Notes: generated by a model from the sequence alone, not told the origin. Positions 1-10,473 are shown, counted from the stretch's first letter. The stretch: 64,000 nt of DNA from Proteus columbae (GCF_009914335.1 NZ_CP043925.1:558001-622000); one strand, 5' to 3'. Numbers and translations are program-made.

Positions 1-5
1 TTCTC

Positions 6-3000
6 CTATTGTGCCTGAACGCGTAATTCAGCAGATGAACGACGAGGATGACCAAGCAACGCATTGACATCACTGGACTTTGGTTTAACCAACTTGAAGT
101 GTTGTGACCAATATTCCCACTGTGAAAGTAATCTTTCTCCTTGCTGTGAGCCTGTTAGTCTGACATGTTCTGCAATCATGCCACGTAGATGTTCAGCGAG
201 AATGGCAAAGGATGCAACAGGAAGCAACTCAATCGACGAAGTGTTGATCCGTTGCGATAATGTGAGGTCTTCATCTAATAGATAGGCAAATCCCCCCGTC
301 ATTCCTGCACCAAAGTTAATCCCTGTTTTACCGAGAACGCAGACAATACCGCCCGTCATATATTCACAGCCGTTATCACCAACGCCTTCAACAACAGCAA
401 TCGCACCAGAGTTTCTGACGGCGAAACGTTCACCTGCCAAGCCTGAAGCATACAGTTTCCCGCCTGTTGCGCCATAAAGGCACGTATTACCCATAATGGT
501 TGCATGATGATTTTTAAAAGCAGAACCAACTGGAGGTGAAATTACAATACGACCGCCCGCCATACCTTTACCAACATAATCATTTGCATCACTGACTAAG
601 GTTAATTCAAGGCCTTGTGCATTCCAGACACCAAAGCTTTGACCTGCGGTGCCCGTAAAATGAAGTTTTATAGGTGTTGCAGATAACCCATTCTCGCCAT
701 ATTTCTTAGCAATAATGCCAGATAACGTTGCACCCACAGAGCGGTCTGTATTACGAATATCAAAATAGTGTGTTTGGCTTTTTTGCTGTTCAACGGCTTC
801 AATCGTTTGAGTAACAATACGCTGGTTTAATTCACCTTTATCATAAGTTTCATTATTTTCCTGACAATAAAGGGCTTTACCTATGGGGGATGTCACTGTT
901 TCTAGTAATCCGCCTAATGAGAGTTTTTGCTGTTTGCTCGTCACACCTTCTAAACAAGAAAGCAGATCGGTACGACCGATTAAGTCGGTAATTTTTCGTA
1001 CTCCAAGCAATGCCATTAACTCACGGGTTTCTTGTGCAATAAAGCGGAAGTAGTTAATAACACGTTCAGGTAATCCGTGATAATGGTTACGACGTAGCGT
1101 TTCATCTTGAGTTGCAACACCCATTGCGCAATTATTTAAATGACAAATACGCAAGTATTTACAGCCTAACGCGACCATAGGACCTGTACCAAAACCAAAA
1201 CTCTCTGCGCCCAAAATCGCCGCTTTAATAATATCGAGTCCTGTTTTTAATCCGCCATCGACTTGTAAACGAATTTTATGACGAAGATTGTTTGCCACCA
1301 GCGCTTGTTGGGTTTCCACTAAACCTAATTCCCACGGACTACCTGCATATTTTACAGAAGTTAAAGGACTTGCACCTGTACCTCCGTCATAACCTGCAAT
1401 GGTTATCAAATCCGCGTAGGCTTTGGCAACACCAGTAGCAATGGTACCCACACCAGGCTCTGATACGAGTTTTACAGAAATCAGTGCAGTGGGATTGATC
1501 TGTTTTAAGTCGAAAATAAGCTGTGCTAAATCTTCAATAGAATATATATCGTGATGAGGTGGCGGTGATATTAAAGTAACACCAGGAACAGCGTAGCGTA
1601 ATTGCGCAATATAAGGGGTGACTTTATCGCCGGGAAGTTGTCCTCCTTCACCGGGTTTTGCTCCTTGTGCGACTTTGATTTGCAAAACATCTGCACTCAT
1701 TAGATAAGAAGGCGTCACGCCAAAACGACCCGAGGCAATTTGTTTAATGCGTGAGACTTTATTAGTACCGTAACGAGCCGGATCTTCACCGCCTTCGCCT
1801 GAATTTGAAAATCCGCCCAACGTATTCATCGCTTGCGCAAGGGCTTCATGAGCTTCTTTGCTTAAGGCACCAATTGACATTGCGGCGGTATCAAAGCGTT
1901 TAAATAATTCTGTTTCAGGTTCGACTTCTTCAATCGAGATAGGCGTTGCCTTGTTATTGAGGACTAGCATATCGCGCAATGTGGTTATTGGGCGTTGTTG
2001 TACCAGACTAGCATAATGCTGATACTCGGCATATTCCCCGCTATTTACCGCTTGTTGTAGTGCTTGAACGACATCAGGATTGTAGGCGTGATATTCCCCT
2101 TTATGCGCATATTTCAATAATCCCCCCGCCTCTAAAGGGTAACGGGTTAACCAAGCTCGTTTAGATAGATTGAATAAGTCGTGTTCAAAATCACTAAAGT
2201 CAGCGCCATTAATCCGATTATCAACGCCCGCAAAACAGAGCTCGACAACGCTATCATTTAATCCCACCGCTTCAAAAAGTTGAGAGCAACGGTAAGAAGC
2301 TACGGTTGAAATGCCCATTTTGGACATGATCTTATACAATCCTTTATTTATGCCGTTACGGTAATTAAGCATCACTTGGGCATAGCTTGCTTGCAGGATT
2401 TTTTTATCAACACGCTGAGCTAAAGATTCATAAGCAAGGTAAGGGTAAATAGCGGTAGCACCAAATCCGAGTAATACGGCGAAATGGTGAGGATCACGAG
2501 CACTGGCGGTTTCGACAATAATATTGGCATCACAGCGTAAGTTATTATCTACCAATGCTTTTTGTACCGCTCCAACTGCCATAGGAGCAGGAATAGGCAA
2601 TCGCTCTTTAGTGATATTTCTATCTGATAAAACCAATAATACCGCACCACGGTGAACTTCCTGTTGTGCTTTTGCGCATAATTGGCGTAACGCTGTTTCT
2701 AGGTTGCATTCTGTTGGTTGATATGTGATATCAAGATGAACAGATTGGTAATAAGGACTTTCTTGATTAATAAGCTGTTGGAAATCGCTATAAAGCAAAA
2801 TAGGCGATTTAAAACTCAGTCGATGAGCTTGACCTTCCGCTTCGCAAAACACATTCATCTCGCGCCCAATGCAGGTCGCTAAAGACATAACATGTGCTTC
2901 TCTTAATGAATCTATGGGAGGATTTGTTACTTGCGCAAATTTTTGTCTGAAATAGTCATAAATAAGCCGAGGGCGTTGAGAAAGTACAGCAAATGGTGTG

Positions 3001-4466
3001 TCATCGCCCATTGATCCTGTGGCTTCTTGCCCGTTTTCTGCAAGCACATGCAAAATGCTTTCAAGTTCTTCTTGGCTATATGCAAATTGTTTTTGATAAG
3101 TGGCTAATAAAGTGTCATCAAAGGCACGTTGTCCTGTAGCTTGTTGTTCTGGTAACTCTTCAAAGGGCGTTAAACGTTTGACATTGCGCTCTAACCACAG
3201 TTTATAAGGATGGCGTCTTTTTAAATCTTCATCGGTTTCGGCAGAGTGCAAAATACGCCCCTGATGAGTATCAATGACCATCAGCTCACCAGGACCTACA
3301 CGTCCTTTTTCTCGCACTTCATCAGGCTGATAATCCCAAATACCAATTTCAGAAGCACAAGTGATGATGTTATCTGTGGTAATAACGTAACGAGCAGGGC
3401 GTAAACCGTTTCTATCTAGCGTACACGCAGCGTAACGACCATCTGATAATACAATGCCTGCGGGGCCATCCCAAGGCTCCATATGCATTGAGTTAAAATC
3501 AAAAAAGGCACGAAGATCTTCATCCATTTGTGGATTATTTTGCCATGCAGGCGGCACTAACAATCGCATTGCACGAACAATATCCATACCGCCATTGAGA
3601 AAAAGTTCTAGCATATTGTCGAGTGAACTTGAATCTGAGCCACTCTCATTCACAAAAGGCGCTGCACTTTGTAGATCAGGAATAAGTGGTGTATGGAATT
3701 TATAGGCACGCGCTCTTGCCCATTGGCGATTGCCTGTAATGGTATTTATTTCACCATTATGAGCAAGATAGCGAAAAGGTTGTGCAAGAGGCCATCTTGG
3801 TGTGGTGTTAGTTGAAAAACGCTGGTGGAATAAACAAATTGAAGATTCCATGCGTAGATCGGCAAGATCGGTAAAAAAGCGCGGTAAATCAATGGCCATG
3901 CAGAGACCTTTATAGATGGTCACTAAATTAGAAAGACTACAAATATAAAAATCATTGTCAGTAATGCGCTTTTCAATACGTCTGCGGGCAATAAAGAGTC
4001 GTCTCTCAATATCACTTATCCGCCATCCTGCGGGGGCATTAACAAAAACTTGTTCGATTAAAGGAAGAGAAGAAAGGGCAATACTCCCTAAAATATCAGT
4101 GTTAATAGGCACTTTACGCCAGCCGACAATAGAAAGTGTTTCACGTTGTAGCTCTTCTTCAACGATGAGACGGCATTGTTTGGCAATATTGGGATCTTGG
4201 CTTAAAAATAGCATCCCTACGGCGTAATTTTTTGCTAAATGCCAGCCTTTTTCTTGTGCAACTAATTGGAAGAAACGCTCTGGTTTTTGTAAGAGTAATC
4301 CGCATCCATCGCCGGTTTTACCATCAGAAAGAATCGCACCACGATGTTGCATTCTGGCAAGACCATGTATGGCATTTCTGACAATCTTATGGCTGGCTTG
4401 CCCTTCAATATGTGCAATCAACCCAAACCCACAATTGTCTTTTTCCTGTGTCTTTTGATAGAGCAT
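6..4466 (-). CDS. gltB: Glutamate synthase (NADPH) large subunit
   Basis: Transfers the amide nitrogen of glutamine to 2-oxoglutarate, giving two glutamates; with GltD it is the GOGAT arm of ammonia assimilation in the cytoplasm. The 1486-residue protein has the glutaminase nucleophile Cys12 in DNCGFG near the N terminus. The central FMN domain carries the three-cysteine 3Fe-4S cluster motif GCKYLRICHLNNC near residue 1100. The C-terminal beta-helix of GXGXG type is seen in GGRIVI and DNGCEYMTGG. Length agrees with the processed E. coli enzyme. The ATG follows a GGAAG ribosome site. The five bases left of the stop end in a GAGAA-like ribosome site on the minus strand, so gltD probably follows outside the window. 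Confidence 0.97.
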   Translation of the reverse strand: MLYQKTQEKDNCGFGLIAHIEGQASHKIVRNAIHGLARMQHRGAILSDGKTGDGCGLLLQKPERFFQLVAQEKGWHLAKNYAVGMLFLSQDPNIAKQCRLIVEEELQRETLSIVGWRKVPINTDILGSIALSSLPLIEQVFVNAPAGWRISDIERRLFIARRRIEKRITDNDFYICSLSNLVTIYKGLCMAIDLPRFFTDLADLRMESSICLFHQRFSTNTTPRWPLAQPFRYLAHNGEINTITGNRQWARARAYKFHTPLIPDLQSAAPFVNESGSDSSSLDNMLELFLNGGMDIVRAMRLLVPPAWQNNPQMDEDLRAFFDFNSMHMEPWDGPAGIVLSDGRYAACTLDRNGLRPARYVITTDNIITCASEIGIWDYQPDEVREKGRVGPGELMVIDTHQGRILHSAETDEDLKRRHPYKLWLERNVKRLTPFEELPEQQATGQRAFDDTLLATYQKQFAYSQEELESILHVLAENGQEATGSMGDDTPFAVLSQRPRLIYDYFRQKFAQVTNPPIDSLREAHVMSLATCIGREMNVFCEAEGQAHRLSFKSPILLYSDFQQLINQESPYYQSVHLDITYQPTECNLETALRQLCAKAQQEVHRGAVLLVLSDRNITKERLPIPAPMAVGAVQKALVDNNLRCDANIIVETASARDPHHFAVLLGFGATAIYPYLAYESLAQRVDKKILQASYAQVMLNYRNGINKGLYKIMSKMGISTVASYRCSQLFEAVGLNDSVVELCFAGVDNRINGADFSDFEHDLFNLSKRAWLTRYPLEAGGLLKYAHKGEYHAYNPDVVQALQQAVNSGEYAEYQHYASLVQQRPITTLRDMLVLNNKATPISIEEVEPETELFKRFDTAAMSIGALSKEAHEALAQAMNTLGGFSNSGEGGEDPARYGTNKVSRIKQIASGRFGVTPSYLMSADVLQIKVAQGAKPGEGGQLPGDKVTPYIAQLRYAVPGVTLISPPPHHDIYSIEDLAQLIFDLKQINPTALISVKLVSEPGVGTIATGVAKAYADLITIAGYDGGTGASPLTSVKYAGSPWELGLVETQQALVANNLRHKIRLQVDGGLKTGLDIIKAAILGAESFGFGTGPMVALGCKYLRICHLNNCAMGVATQDETLRRNHYHGLPERVINYFRFIAQETRELMALLGVRKITDLIGRTDLLSCLEGVTSKQQKLSLGGLLETVTSPIGKALYCQENNETYDKGELNQRIVTQTIEAVEQQKSQTHYFDIRNTDRSVGATLSGIIAKKYGENGLSATPIKLHFTGTAGQSFGVWNAQGLELTLVSDANDYVGKGMAGGRIVISPPVGSAFKNHHATIMGNTCLYGATGGKLYASGLAGERFAVRNSGAIAVVEGVGDNGCEYMTGGIVCVLGKTGINFGAGMTGGFAYLLDEDLTLSQRINTSSIELLPVASFAILAEHLRGMIAEHVRLTGSQQGERLLSQWEYWSQHFKLVKPKSSDVNALLGHPRRSSAELRVQAQ

Positions 4467-5140
4467 TTTTTTGCTTCCTACTTAGTTTACTGGGCGCCTC
4501 AAAAAAGAGCGCAAAAGGAACGTTTTGGCTCTAAGTATGTAGGTAAATTTATGGGTGCTCAGTCGGGTGATGTTGTGTTTGCCTAGCTTGGTGTGTTTTT
4601 TATATTGCTATGCAATGCCTTTTCAACTTATCGATAAATAAAAATCAGGTCAATGTGTAGGGATATTTGACTGAGATAAAATAGATAAGGATATTTTTAT
4701 TTTAATACATTGATTAATAACTAAATTATTCTATTTTAAAATAGTATGAGAGCGATTTTTTAATGTGAGCTATATCACTTTATTTGAGCGGTTTAGCTTT
4801 ATCTCATCCTTTAATGATAAAAACGGGTAGTGAGTTATTCTACTGAATATATTGATTTTGGAGTTTTATTGTTTTTATACATTTTGTATAAAAAAAGACA
4901 AATTGAATTTTTTCTAATAAGGTCTATTTATCGTTGATATTGCTATCGTCTATGTTGCTTGGTTTTTGTATTATTTTTATGAATGCATATGTCTGAATAG
5001 ACTCGTTGAGAGAAAATAGAGGGTTAAATCAAACAAAGTAATGAGAAATAACCACTCTTAGTAAGATTTCTGAATGTTCGCCACTGCGCCAATTCATTTT
5101 TGGGTTATCATTCCATAGATTCAATATATTGGAGTTTTCA
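4467..5140. other. Divergent gltB / arcB regulatory region
   Basis: About 670 bases without a gene, very A+T-rich, between two divergent genes. It must hold the promoters of gltB (leftward) and arcB (rightward). The one motif I can point to is a CRP-like site near the middle. No small gene or RNA was recognised. Confidence 0.6.
4764..4779. promoter_or_regulatory. Candidate CRP-binding site
   Basis: TGTGA-GCTATA-TCACT matches the CRP consensus TGTGA-N6-TCACA at nine of ten conserved positions. It lies about 300 bases upstream of gltB and 360 upstream of arcB. CRP control of gltBD is known in E. coli; assignment to gltB here is inference. Confidence 0.5.
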
Positions 5141-7477
5141 ATGAAATTGCTCAAAGGGCTTGCCCAATACTACGTTGACTTAATGATGAGGCTGGGGCTA
5201 ATTCGCTTCTCATTGTTGTTAGCTTCTGCATTAGTTGTTTTAGCGATGGTTGTTCAAATGGCGGTGACATTCTTGCTTGCAGGTGATGTTACCAGTATTG
5301 ACCTTGTTCGCTCTATTTTCTTTGGGCTGATCATTACGCCTTGGGCTGTCTATTTTCTCTCTGTTGTGGTTGAACAACTTGAAGAATCACGACGCCGTTT
5401 ATCTCGTATGGTGGATAAACTAGGTGTAATGCGCCAGCGCGACTTAGAGCTTAACTCTCAATTAAAAGAGAATATTGAGCAATTAAACTTGGAAATTCAA
5501 GAGCGTGAAAAAGTTGAAAAAGCACACCTTGAACTACTAGAAAAACTAAAAAGTGAAATGAAGCGTCGTGAATTGACGCAAATCGAGCTTGAACAGCAAT
5601 CCTCACTTTTACGCTCATTCCTAGATGCCTCTCCTGACTTAGTTTATTACCGTAATGAAGATAATGAATTTTCAGGATGTAACCGTGCGACGGAATTACT
5701 GACAGGTAAAAGTGAAAAGCAACTTATCGGTTTAACACCACTTGATGTGTATGACGAAGATATTGCGATAAAAGTGATGGAAACGGATGAAAAAGTCTTC
5801 CGTCATAATGTGTCGCTCACTTATGAGCAGTGGTTAGTTTATCCTGATGGCCGCAAGGCTTGTTTTGAACTACGAAAAGTGCCGTTTTATGATCGTATTG
5901 GTAAACGTCATGGCTTAATGGGCTTTGGACGTGACATTACAGAGCGTAAGCGCTATCAAGACGCGTTAGAGAACGCGAGCCGTGATAAAACCACCTTTAT
6001 CTCAACAATCAGCCATGAATTGCGTACACCGCTAAATGGTATTGTTGGATTAAGTCGTATCTTATTGGATACCGAGCTTTCACCAGAACAACTCAATTAC
6101 TTAAAAACGATCCATGTGAGTGCGATTACGTTAGGGAATATTTTTAATGACGTGATTGAGATGGACAAAATTGAGCGTAGAAAAATTCAGTTAGATAACC
6201 AGCCAATTGACTTTACTGAATTTATTTCTGATTTAGAAAACCTGTCTGGATTGTTAGTACAGCCAAAAGGATTGAAATTCACACTCGAAGCCGAAGAAAC
6301 GCTACCGCATAAGATAACCTCTGATGGGACTCGATTACGCCAGATCTTATGGAATCTCATTGGTAATGCTGTGAAGTTTACTCAAGAAGGTGAAATCAAA
6401 GTGCGTATTTGGCAAGAAGCGCCAGATAAGTTGTTATTTGAAGTGAAAGATAGCGGAATTGGTATTCCAAAAAGTGAGCTTGAGAAGATCTTTGCTATGT
6501 ACTATCAAGTCAATGATAGTCAAGGTGGTCGTTCTGCAACGGGAACGGGTATCGGACTTGCTGTCTCAAAACGCCTAGCACAGCATATGGGCGGCGATAT
6601 TCGTGTTGAGAGTGAGTTAGGTGAGGGTTCTACCTTTACGCTCTCTATCGTCGCTCCTGCGATTGAAGAGCACCACGATATCGAAAGTGATGATGAACTC
6701 TTATTACCTGCTTTAAATATTCTGCTTGTTGAAGATATAGAACTTAACGTGATTGTTGCCTGCTCTGTTTTAGAAAAATTGGGTAATACCGTTGATGTGG
6801 CAATGACAGGGCAAGAAGCGCTATCGATGTTTAAGCCTGATGAATATGACTTAGTGCTACTAGACATTCAATTACCTGATATGACTGGCTTCGATATTTC
6901 AAGAAAATTACGTCAAGAATTCGACAGTAATGAACTTCCTCCTCTTATCGCTTTAACAGCAAATGTTTTGAAAGACAAAAAAGAGTATTTGGATGCGGGA
7001 ATGAATGATGTGCTAAGTAAACCACTTTCTGTGGATGCACTTACCGCGATTATCAACAAATTCTGGGGTGATGGTGCGGTTTCTATGCCATGTAATGATC
7101 CATCGGAATTGTTGAATAAAAATGAAGAATTATTAGATATAGACATGCTGAATCAATACATCGAACTTGTCGGACCTCAATTAATCACTGATGGTCTAGA
7201 TGTTTTTGAAAAGATGATGCCAAGTTATATGTCAGTCCTTGAATCTAACCTAACAGCGCGTGATCAGAAGGGCATCACTGAGGAAGGACATAAAATCAAA
7301 GGTGCAGCAGGTTCTATTGGTTTAAAACATTTACAGCAACTCGCTAAACAGATCCAATCACCGGAATTACCTGCTTGGTGGGACAATGTACAAGAGTGGG
7401 TCGATGAGCTAGGGAAGGATTGGAGAAAGGATATAGAAAGTTTAAGAAACTGGTTGGCAGACGCTAGAAAAAAATAA
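5141..7477 (+). CDS. arcB: Aerobic respiration control sensor kinase ArcB
   Basis: Inner-membrane hybrid histidine kinase that senses quinone redox state and phosphorylates ArcA. In order: two transmembrane helices (about 23-77), coiled coil (about 85-150), PAS domain (about 155-270), kinase core with His292 in SHELRTP, ATPase domain (DSGIGI, GTGIGLAVS), receiver with Asp575 in LLDIQLPD, and an HPt domain with His717 in GHKIKGAAGS. These positions agree with E. coli H292/D576/H717 and the length (778 aa) is the same. The ATG at 5141, preceded by GGAG six bases upstream, was chosen over an in-frame TTG at 5129 because it gives the family N terminus. The partner arcA lies at 48.6-49.3 kb. Confidence 0.98.
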   Translation: MKLLKGLAQYYVDLMMRLGLIRFSLLLASALVVLAMVVQMAVTFLLAGDVTSIDLVRSIFFGLIITPWAVYFLSVVVEQLEESRRRLSRMVDKLGVMRQRDLELNSQLKENIEQLNLEIQEREKVEKAHLELLEKLKSEMKRRELTQIELEQQSSLLRSFLDASPDLVYYRNEDNEFSGCNRATELLTGKSEKQLIGLTPLDVYDEDIAIKVMETDEKVFRHNVSLTYEQWLVYPDGRKACFELRKVPFYDRIGKRHGLMGFGRDITERKRYQDALENASRDKTTFISTISHELRTPLNGIVGLSRILLDTELSPEQLNYLKTIHVSAITLGNIFNDVIEMDKIERRKIQLDNQPIDFTEFISDLENLSGLLVQPKGLKFTLEAEETLPHKITSDGTRLRQILWNLIGNAVKFTQEGEIKVRIWQEAPDKLLFEVKDSGIGIPKSELEKIFAMYYQVNDSQGGRSATGTGIGLAVSKRLAQHMGGDIRVESELGEGSTFTLSIVAPAIEEHHDIESDDELLLPALNILLVEDIELNVIVACSVLEKLGNTVDVAMTGQEALSMFKPDEYDLVLLDIQLPDMTGFDISRKLRQEFDSNELPPLIALTANVLKDKKEYLDAGMNDVLSKPLSVDALTAIINKFWGDGAVSMPCNDPSELLNKNEELLDIDMLNQYIELVGPQLITDGLDVFEKMMPSYMSVLESNLTARDQKGITEEGHKIKGAAGSIGLKHLQQLAKQIQSPELPAWWDNVQEWVDELGKDWRKDIESLRNWLADARKK

Positions 7478-7590
7478 CCCCAACCGAAGTTGGGGTGCGC
7501 GAATACTGCGCCAACACCAGGGAAACTTTTCTATCCGCTTTTTTTGATTCTCATTACATAGGCGAATAGGATGAAACTATTCCATACATC
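7468..7590 (-). ncRNA. arcZ: ArcZ small regulatory RNA
   Basis: The minus strand across the arcB 3' end contains the conserved ArcZ core. From TTTCCCTGGTGTTGG through GCGCAGTATTCGCGCACCCC (positions 7525 to 7492) it appears identical to E. coli ArcZ as I recall it. A hairpin of CCCCAAC-ttcg-GTTGGGG follows, then a seven-T run at 7474-7468, which is the Rho-independent terminator of this RNA. Orientation opposite to arcB and position between arcB and elbB are the same as in E. coli. In E. coli, Hfq-bound ArcZ activates rpoS translation and is repressed by ArcA-P; applying that here is inference. The 3' end is well supported. The 5' end is set from the usual ~121-nt length and is uncertain; the processed short form would begin near 7527. 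Confidence 0.87.
7478..7495 (-). terminator. arcZ intrinsic terminator
   Basis: Seven-base-pair stem CCCCAAC/GTTGGGG with a four-base loop. On the minus strand it is followed by TTATTTTTTT. On the plus strand no U-run follows, so it serves arcZ rather than arcB. Confidence 0.85.
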
Positions 7591-7713
7591 ATACAAGCAA
7601 CAAAATAGCAAAGATAAGTTTTTTTGTTACAAGAAACATTTAAATATGTGATGCCGATTGGTGTTTACACCTATAAATGGGTAACTAGTAATCTACTACA
7701 AACGGAGAAAGAT

Positions 7714-8364
7714 ATGAAATCAATTGCGGTAATTTTAAGTGGCTGTGGTGTATTCGATGGGAGCGAAATCCATGAATCAGTGCTCACAATGCTTGCTTTA
7801 AGCCAAAATAATGCTGAAGTTCATTATTTTTCACCTAATGATTTGCAACCAACTGTAATTAATCATATTACAGGTGAGGAAAAATCAGAAAAAAGGAATA
7901 TGATGGAAGAATCCTCTCGTATTTCTCGTGGAAAAATCTCCCCTTTATCAGAGGCAAAGGCTGAAAACTTTGATGCTGTCATTATTCCTGGTGGCTTTGG
8001 TGCCGCGAAGAATTTATGCAATTTCGCAACAAAAGGGAGTGACTGTGAAATTAACAAAGATCTCTTAAGATTTGTACAAGCGATGCATCAGCAAAATAAG
8101 CCATTAGGGTTAATATGTATTGCGCCTGTAATGTTACCAAAAATGTTAAATTCTCCAGTAAAATTAACAATTGGAAATGACGCAGAAACAGCTCGTGCAA
8201 TTGAAAAGATGGGCGGCGTCCATATAGATTGCCCGGTTGATGATATTGTTGTTGATGAAAAATATCGTGTTGTCACAACTCCTGCGTATATGCTTGCACA
8301 ATCTATTGCACAAGCACAGGTAGGTATTGAGAAACTAGTTAAGAAAGTCCTTGAGATGGCATAA
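7714..8364 (+). CDS. elbB: DJ-1/PfpI-like protein ElbB (isoprenoid biosynthesis glyoxalase)
   Basis: Cytoplasmic 216-residue protein of the DJ-1/PfpI superfamily, historically linked to isoprenoid biosynthesis and assigned glyoxalase activity in E. coli. The start MKSIAVILSGCG, the GGFGAAKN motif and the LICIAPVMLP segment with the nucleophile-elbow cysteine agree with the family along the whole length. The ATG at 7714 has GGAG seven bases upstream. An in-frame upstream extension to 7624 was rejected because it adds 30 unrelated residues. It follows arcB and precedes mtgA by 20 bases, the same order as in E. coli. Confidence 0.95.
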   Translation: MKSIAVILSGCGVFDGSEIHESVLTMLALSQNNAEVHYFSPNDLQPTVINHITGEEKSEKRNMMEESSRISRGKISPLSEAKAENFDAVIIPGGFGAAKNLCNFATKGSDCEINKDLLRFVQAMHQQNKPLGLICIAPVMLPKMLNSPVKLTIGNDAETARAIEKMGGVHIDCPVDDIVVDEKYRVVTTPAYMLAQSIAQAQVGIEKLVKKVLEMA

Positions 8365-8384
8365 ATAGTAGGTAAAAACAGCAG

Positions 8385-9083
8385 ATGGTACTGGTGAGAA
8401 AGTTAAAAAAACTATTAATTATTTTAATTGCTTTATGGCTGTTAACAGTTGTGCTGTTTTCTTTTTTACCTGTGCCTTTTTCTGCTGTTATGGTTCAAAG
8501 ACAAATTTCTGCTTGGAGTGAGTTTGATTTCTCTTATGTATCACATTCCACTTGGGTAAGTGAAAAAGAGATAGCTTCTGTGATGTATTTAGCCGTTATT
8601 GCTTCTGAAGATCAAAATTTTCCCAAACATTGGGGCTTCGATTTTGATGCTATTGAGAAAGTTTTCAAAAAAAATCATAACAACGGGAAAACATTACGTG
8701 GTGCATCGACTATTTCTCAGCAAACGGTCAAAAATCTCTTTTTATGGGATGGTCGTAGTTGGATAAGAAAAGGGCTTGAGACGGGAATGACGCCAGTTGT
8801 CGAGCTTATTTGGTCAAAAAAACGTATTTTAACGGTGTATCTGAATATTGTTGAATTTGGTGATGGGATCTTCGGTGTAGAGCAGGCTTCTCAATACTAT
8901 TTTAGAAAGCCAGCGAAACAACTTACAAGCCATGAAGCTGCATTATTAGCCGCAGTATTGCCTAACCCGCATATTTATCACGTAAATAAACCTTCTGCTT
9001 ATACCTTAAAACGGCAACAGTGGATCTTAAATCAGATGCGACTAATGGGGGGAATAGCCTTTTTAAAGAAAAATAATTTGTAA
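8385..9083 (+). CDS. mtgA: Monofunctional biosynthetic peptidoglycan transglycosylase
   Basis: Family GT51 glycosyltransferase that polymerises lipid II into glycan strands at the outer face of the inner membrane. The N terminus has one signal-anchor helix (about 8-28). Catalytic motif [12 protein letters not shown], then [26 protein letters not shown] and [13 protein letters not shown] are all present. The 232-residue length is close to E. coli MtgA (242). It probably forms a transcription unit with elbB. It ends five bases from the convergent ureR gene, with no obvious terminator in between. Confidence 0.96.
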   Translation: MVLVRKLKKLLIILIALWLLTVVLFSFLPVPFSAVMVQRQISAWSEFDFSYVSHSTWVSEKEIASVMYLAVIASEDQNFPKHWGFDFDAIEKVFKKNHNNGKTLRGASTISQQTVKNLFLWDGRSWIRKGLETGMTPVVELIWSKKRILTVYLNIVEFGDGIFGVEQASQYYFRKPAKQLTSHEAALLAAVLPNPHIYHVNKPSAYTLKRQQWILNQMRLMGGIAFLKKNNL

Positions 9084-9088
9084 CACCT

Positions 9089-9979
9089 TTATAAGGTCGG
9101 AAACACTTTACTTTCTGGCTCTGCGATTTTTTCTGACATTTTGTTTATCGTCGATGGATCATTAGCTTGACGAGATTGAATGCGAAACTGTGACGGTGTC
9201 ATGCCATATTTACGTTTAAATGCATCACAAAAATAAGCATTGCTTCCAAATCCACAACGATGGCTGATTTGAAATACCGAGTAATTAGAGAATGTGAGGT
9301 AGTTTAAAGCGATCCCCATTCTGACATCTAATAGCAATTGGCAGAATGAAACCCCTTCTTTATTTAAATGCCGACGTAATGTCGATGGCGTCGTAAACAA
9401 TGTTTTTGCGACATCTTCTAAATGCCATTTTCGCTGTGGATCTTGTGTTATCAGGTGTGTAATGGCCTGATTTTTCGGCTCATCATAGTTAAAACGAAAG
9501 ATATTTAGAATATCCACACCTGCCTGATGTACCGCCATTAAAATAAAGAATAAGCACTGCTGCATAAACATGGTTTCTTGTGATGGAGAGCCATGTGGTA
9601 GCGGTAAACACTGTTTTAAAATTCCAAAATTACTTTTTATCACTTCAGGAGTTGATAAATGGTAAGAAGGAAGGTGGCTTGTGAGTGGCGAGCTAGATTT
9701 AATTAAAGGTTTTAGTAAAGAGAAAACCGATTGAAGCTCTGTTTCACATAACACAAGCGTGTGTAGTTCAATAGATTTATGCGTAAATTGGCTGACAATA
9801 TCGCAAGAAACTTGACTGTATTTCGGAATAATAAGCGTTAAATGGCTTGATACATCAATAGTTTGCCCATTGATGCAAATTGTACCTTTTGCGCCACTAA
9901 CCATCGCTATCATCGGGTTTTCGATGTAAAACGTTTTTAAAGACATTTGGTTAGAGGACAGGATGTGTTTGTATTCCAT
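9089..9979 (-). CDS. ureR: Urea-responsive AraC-type activator of urease genes
   Basis: Transcription activator of 296 residues that binds urea and turns on ureD and its own promoter in Proteus and in some plasmid urease loci. The N-terminal part (1-170) is the ligand/dimer domain. The C-terminal part (about 190-285) has the two helix-turn-helices typical of AraC proteins: [18 protein letters not shown] and [29 protein letters not shown]. The ATG sits close behind a GGAG. It is divergent from ureD with about 500 bases between them, exactly the layout of inducible Proteus urease. No urea-binding residues can be named from sequence alone. Confidence 0.95.
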   Translation of the reverse strand: MEYKHILSSNQMSLKTFYIENPMIAMVSGAKGTICINGQTIDVSSHLTLIIPKYSQVSCDIVSQFTHKSIELHTLVLCETELQSVFSLLKPLIKSSSPLTSHLPSYHLSTPEVIKSNFGILKQCLPLPHGSPSQETMFMQQCLFFILMAVHQAGVDILNIFRFNYDEPKNQAITHLITQDPQRKWHLEDVAKTLFTTPSTLRRHLNKEGVSFCQLLLDVRMGIALNYLTFSNYSVFQISHRCGFGSNAYFCDAFKRKYGMTPSQFRIQSRQANDPSTINKMSEKIAEPESKVFPTL

Positions 9980-10473
9980 GATCTCCGATATACCGTAGGC
10001 AAGTTAAGCATTAATCTTGCTTAAATGAACAATACTCAAAATTAGCTCATTTGTTGTATAAACTGATAAGCCACGTCTAGAATAATAAATAGAGAGATTA
10101 TTCTAATTTAAATTAGTGTTGTCATGCAAAGCAGAATGAGAGCAAAACAGAATATAATCTTGCTGATAAAACATGACAATATAGATATTTGCTCATTTTT
10201 TACATTTATTTTAAACAGTGTCATTTTTTCTAAATAAATTGTTATTTATTCAAAACGCATTTTTCGTAATAAGGTGTAGAATCGCGCGTCAAAGACGAAG
10301 GAGATTATCCTGTTCTTAGGATATCACTGTTTGTCTTTTATCCACACCCTATCCAACATTCATTAGCTTATTTTCTATTTGATTTTGAATGACTCAATCT
10401 TATGGATAGCGCTGTATGTATTCACGTATTTTCCTGATTTATTGATAATTTTGCCGAGTTGGCAGGAGTGAGT
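9980..10473. promoter_or_regulatory. ureR-ureD divergent control region
   Basis: Almost 500 bases, A+T-rich with several A/T tracts, between ureR and ureD. In P. mirabilis this kind of region carries UreR sites and poly(A) tracts bound by H-NS; here that is inference. Visible in it: a 9-bp inverted repeat TAGAATAAT/ATTATTCTA at 10078-10105, a palindrome-like AAATAA-attg-TTATTT at 10232-10247, and a partial UreR-site match (10 of 13 positions, minus orientation) at 10177-10189. No open reading frame of interest. Confidence 0.65.

Noticed and set aside
7478..7495. arcB terminator
   Set aside because: The hairpin has no U-run on the plus strand; on the minus strand it is followed by seven T's and preceded by the ArcZ core, so it belongs to arcZ.
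10177..10189. UreR-binding site as a firm feature
   Set aside because: Only 10 of 13 consensus positions match in a very A+T-rich region; kept only as a note in the control-region entry.
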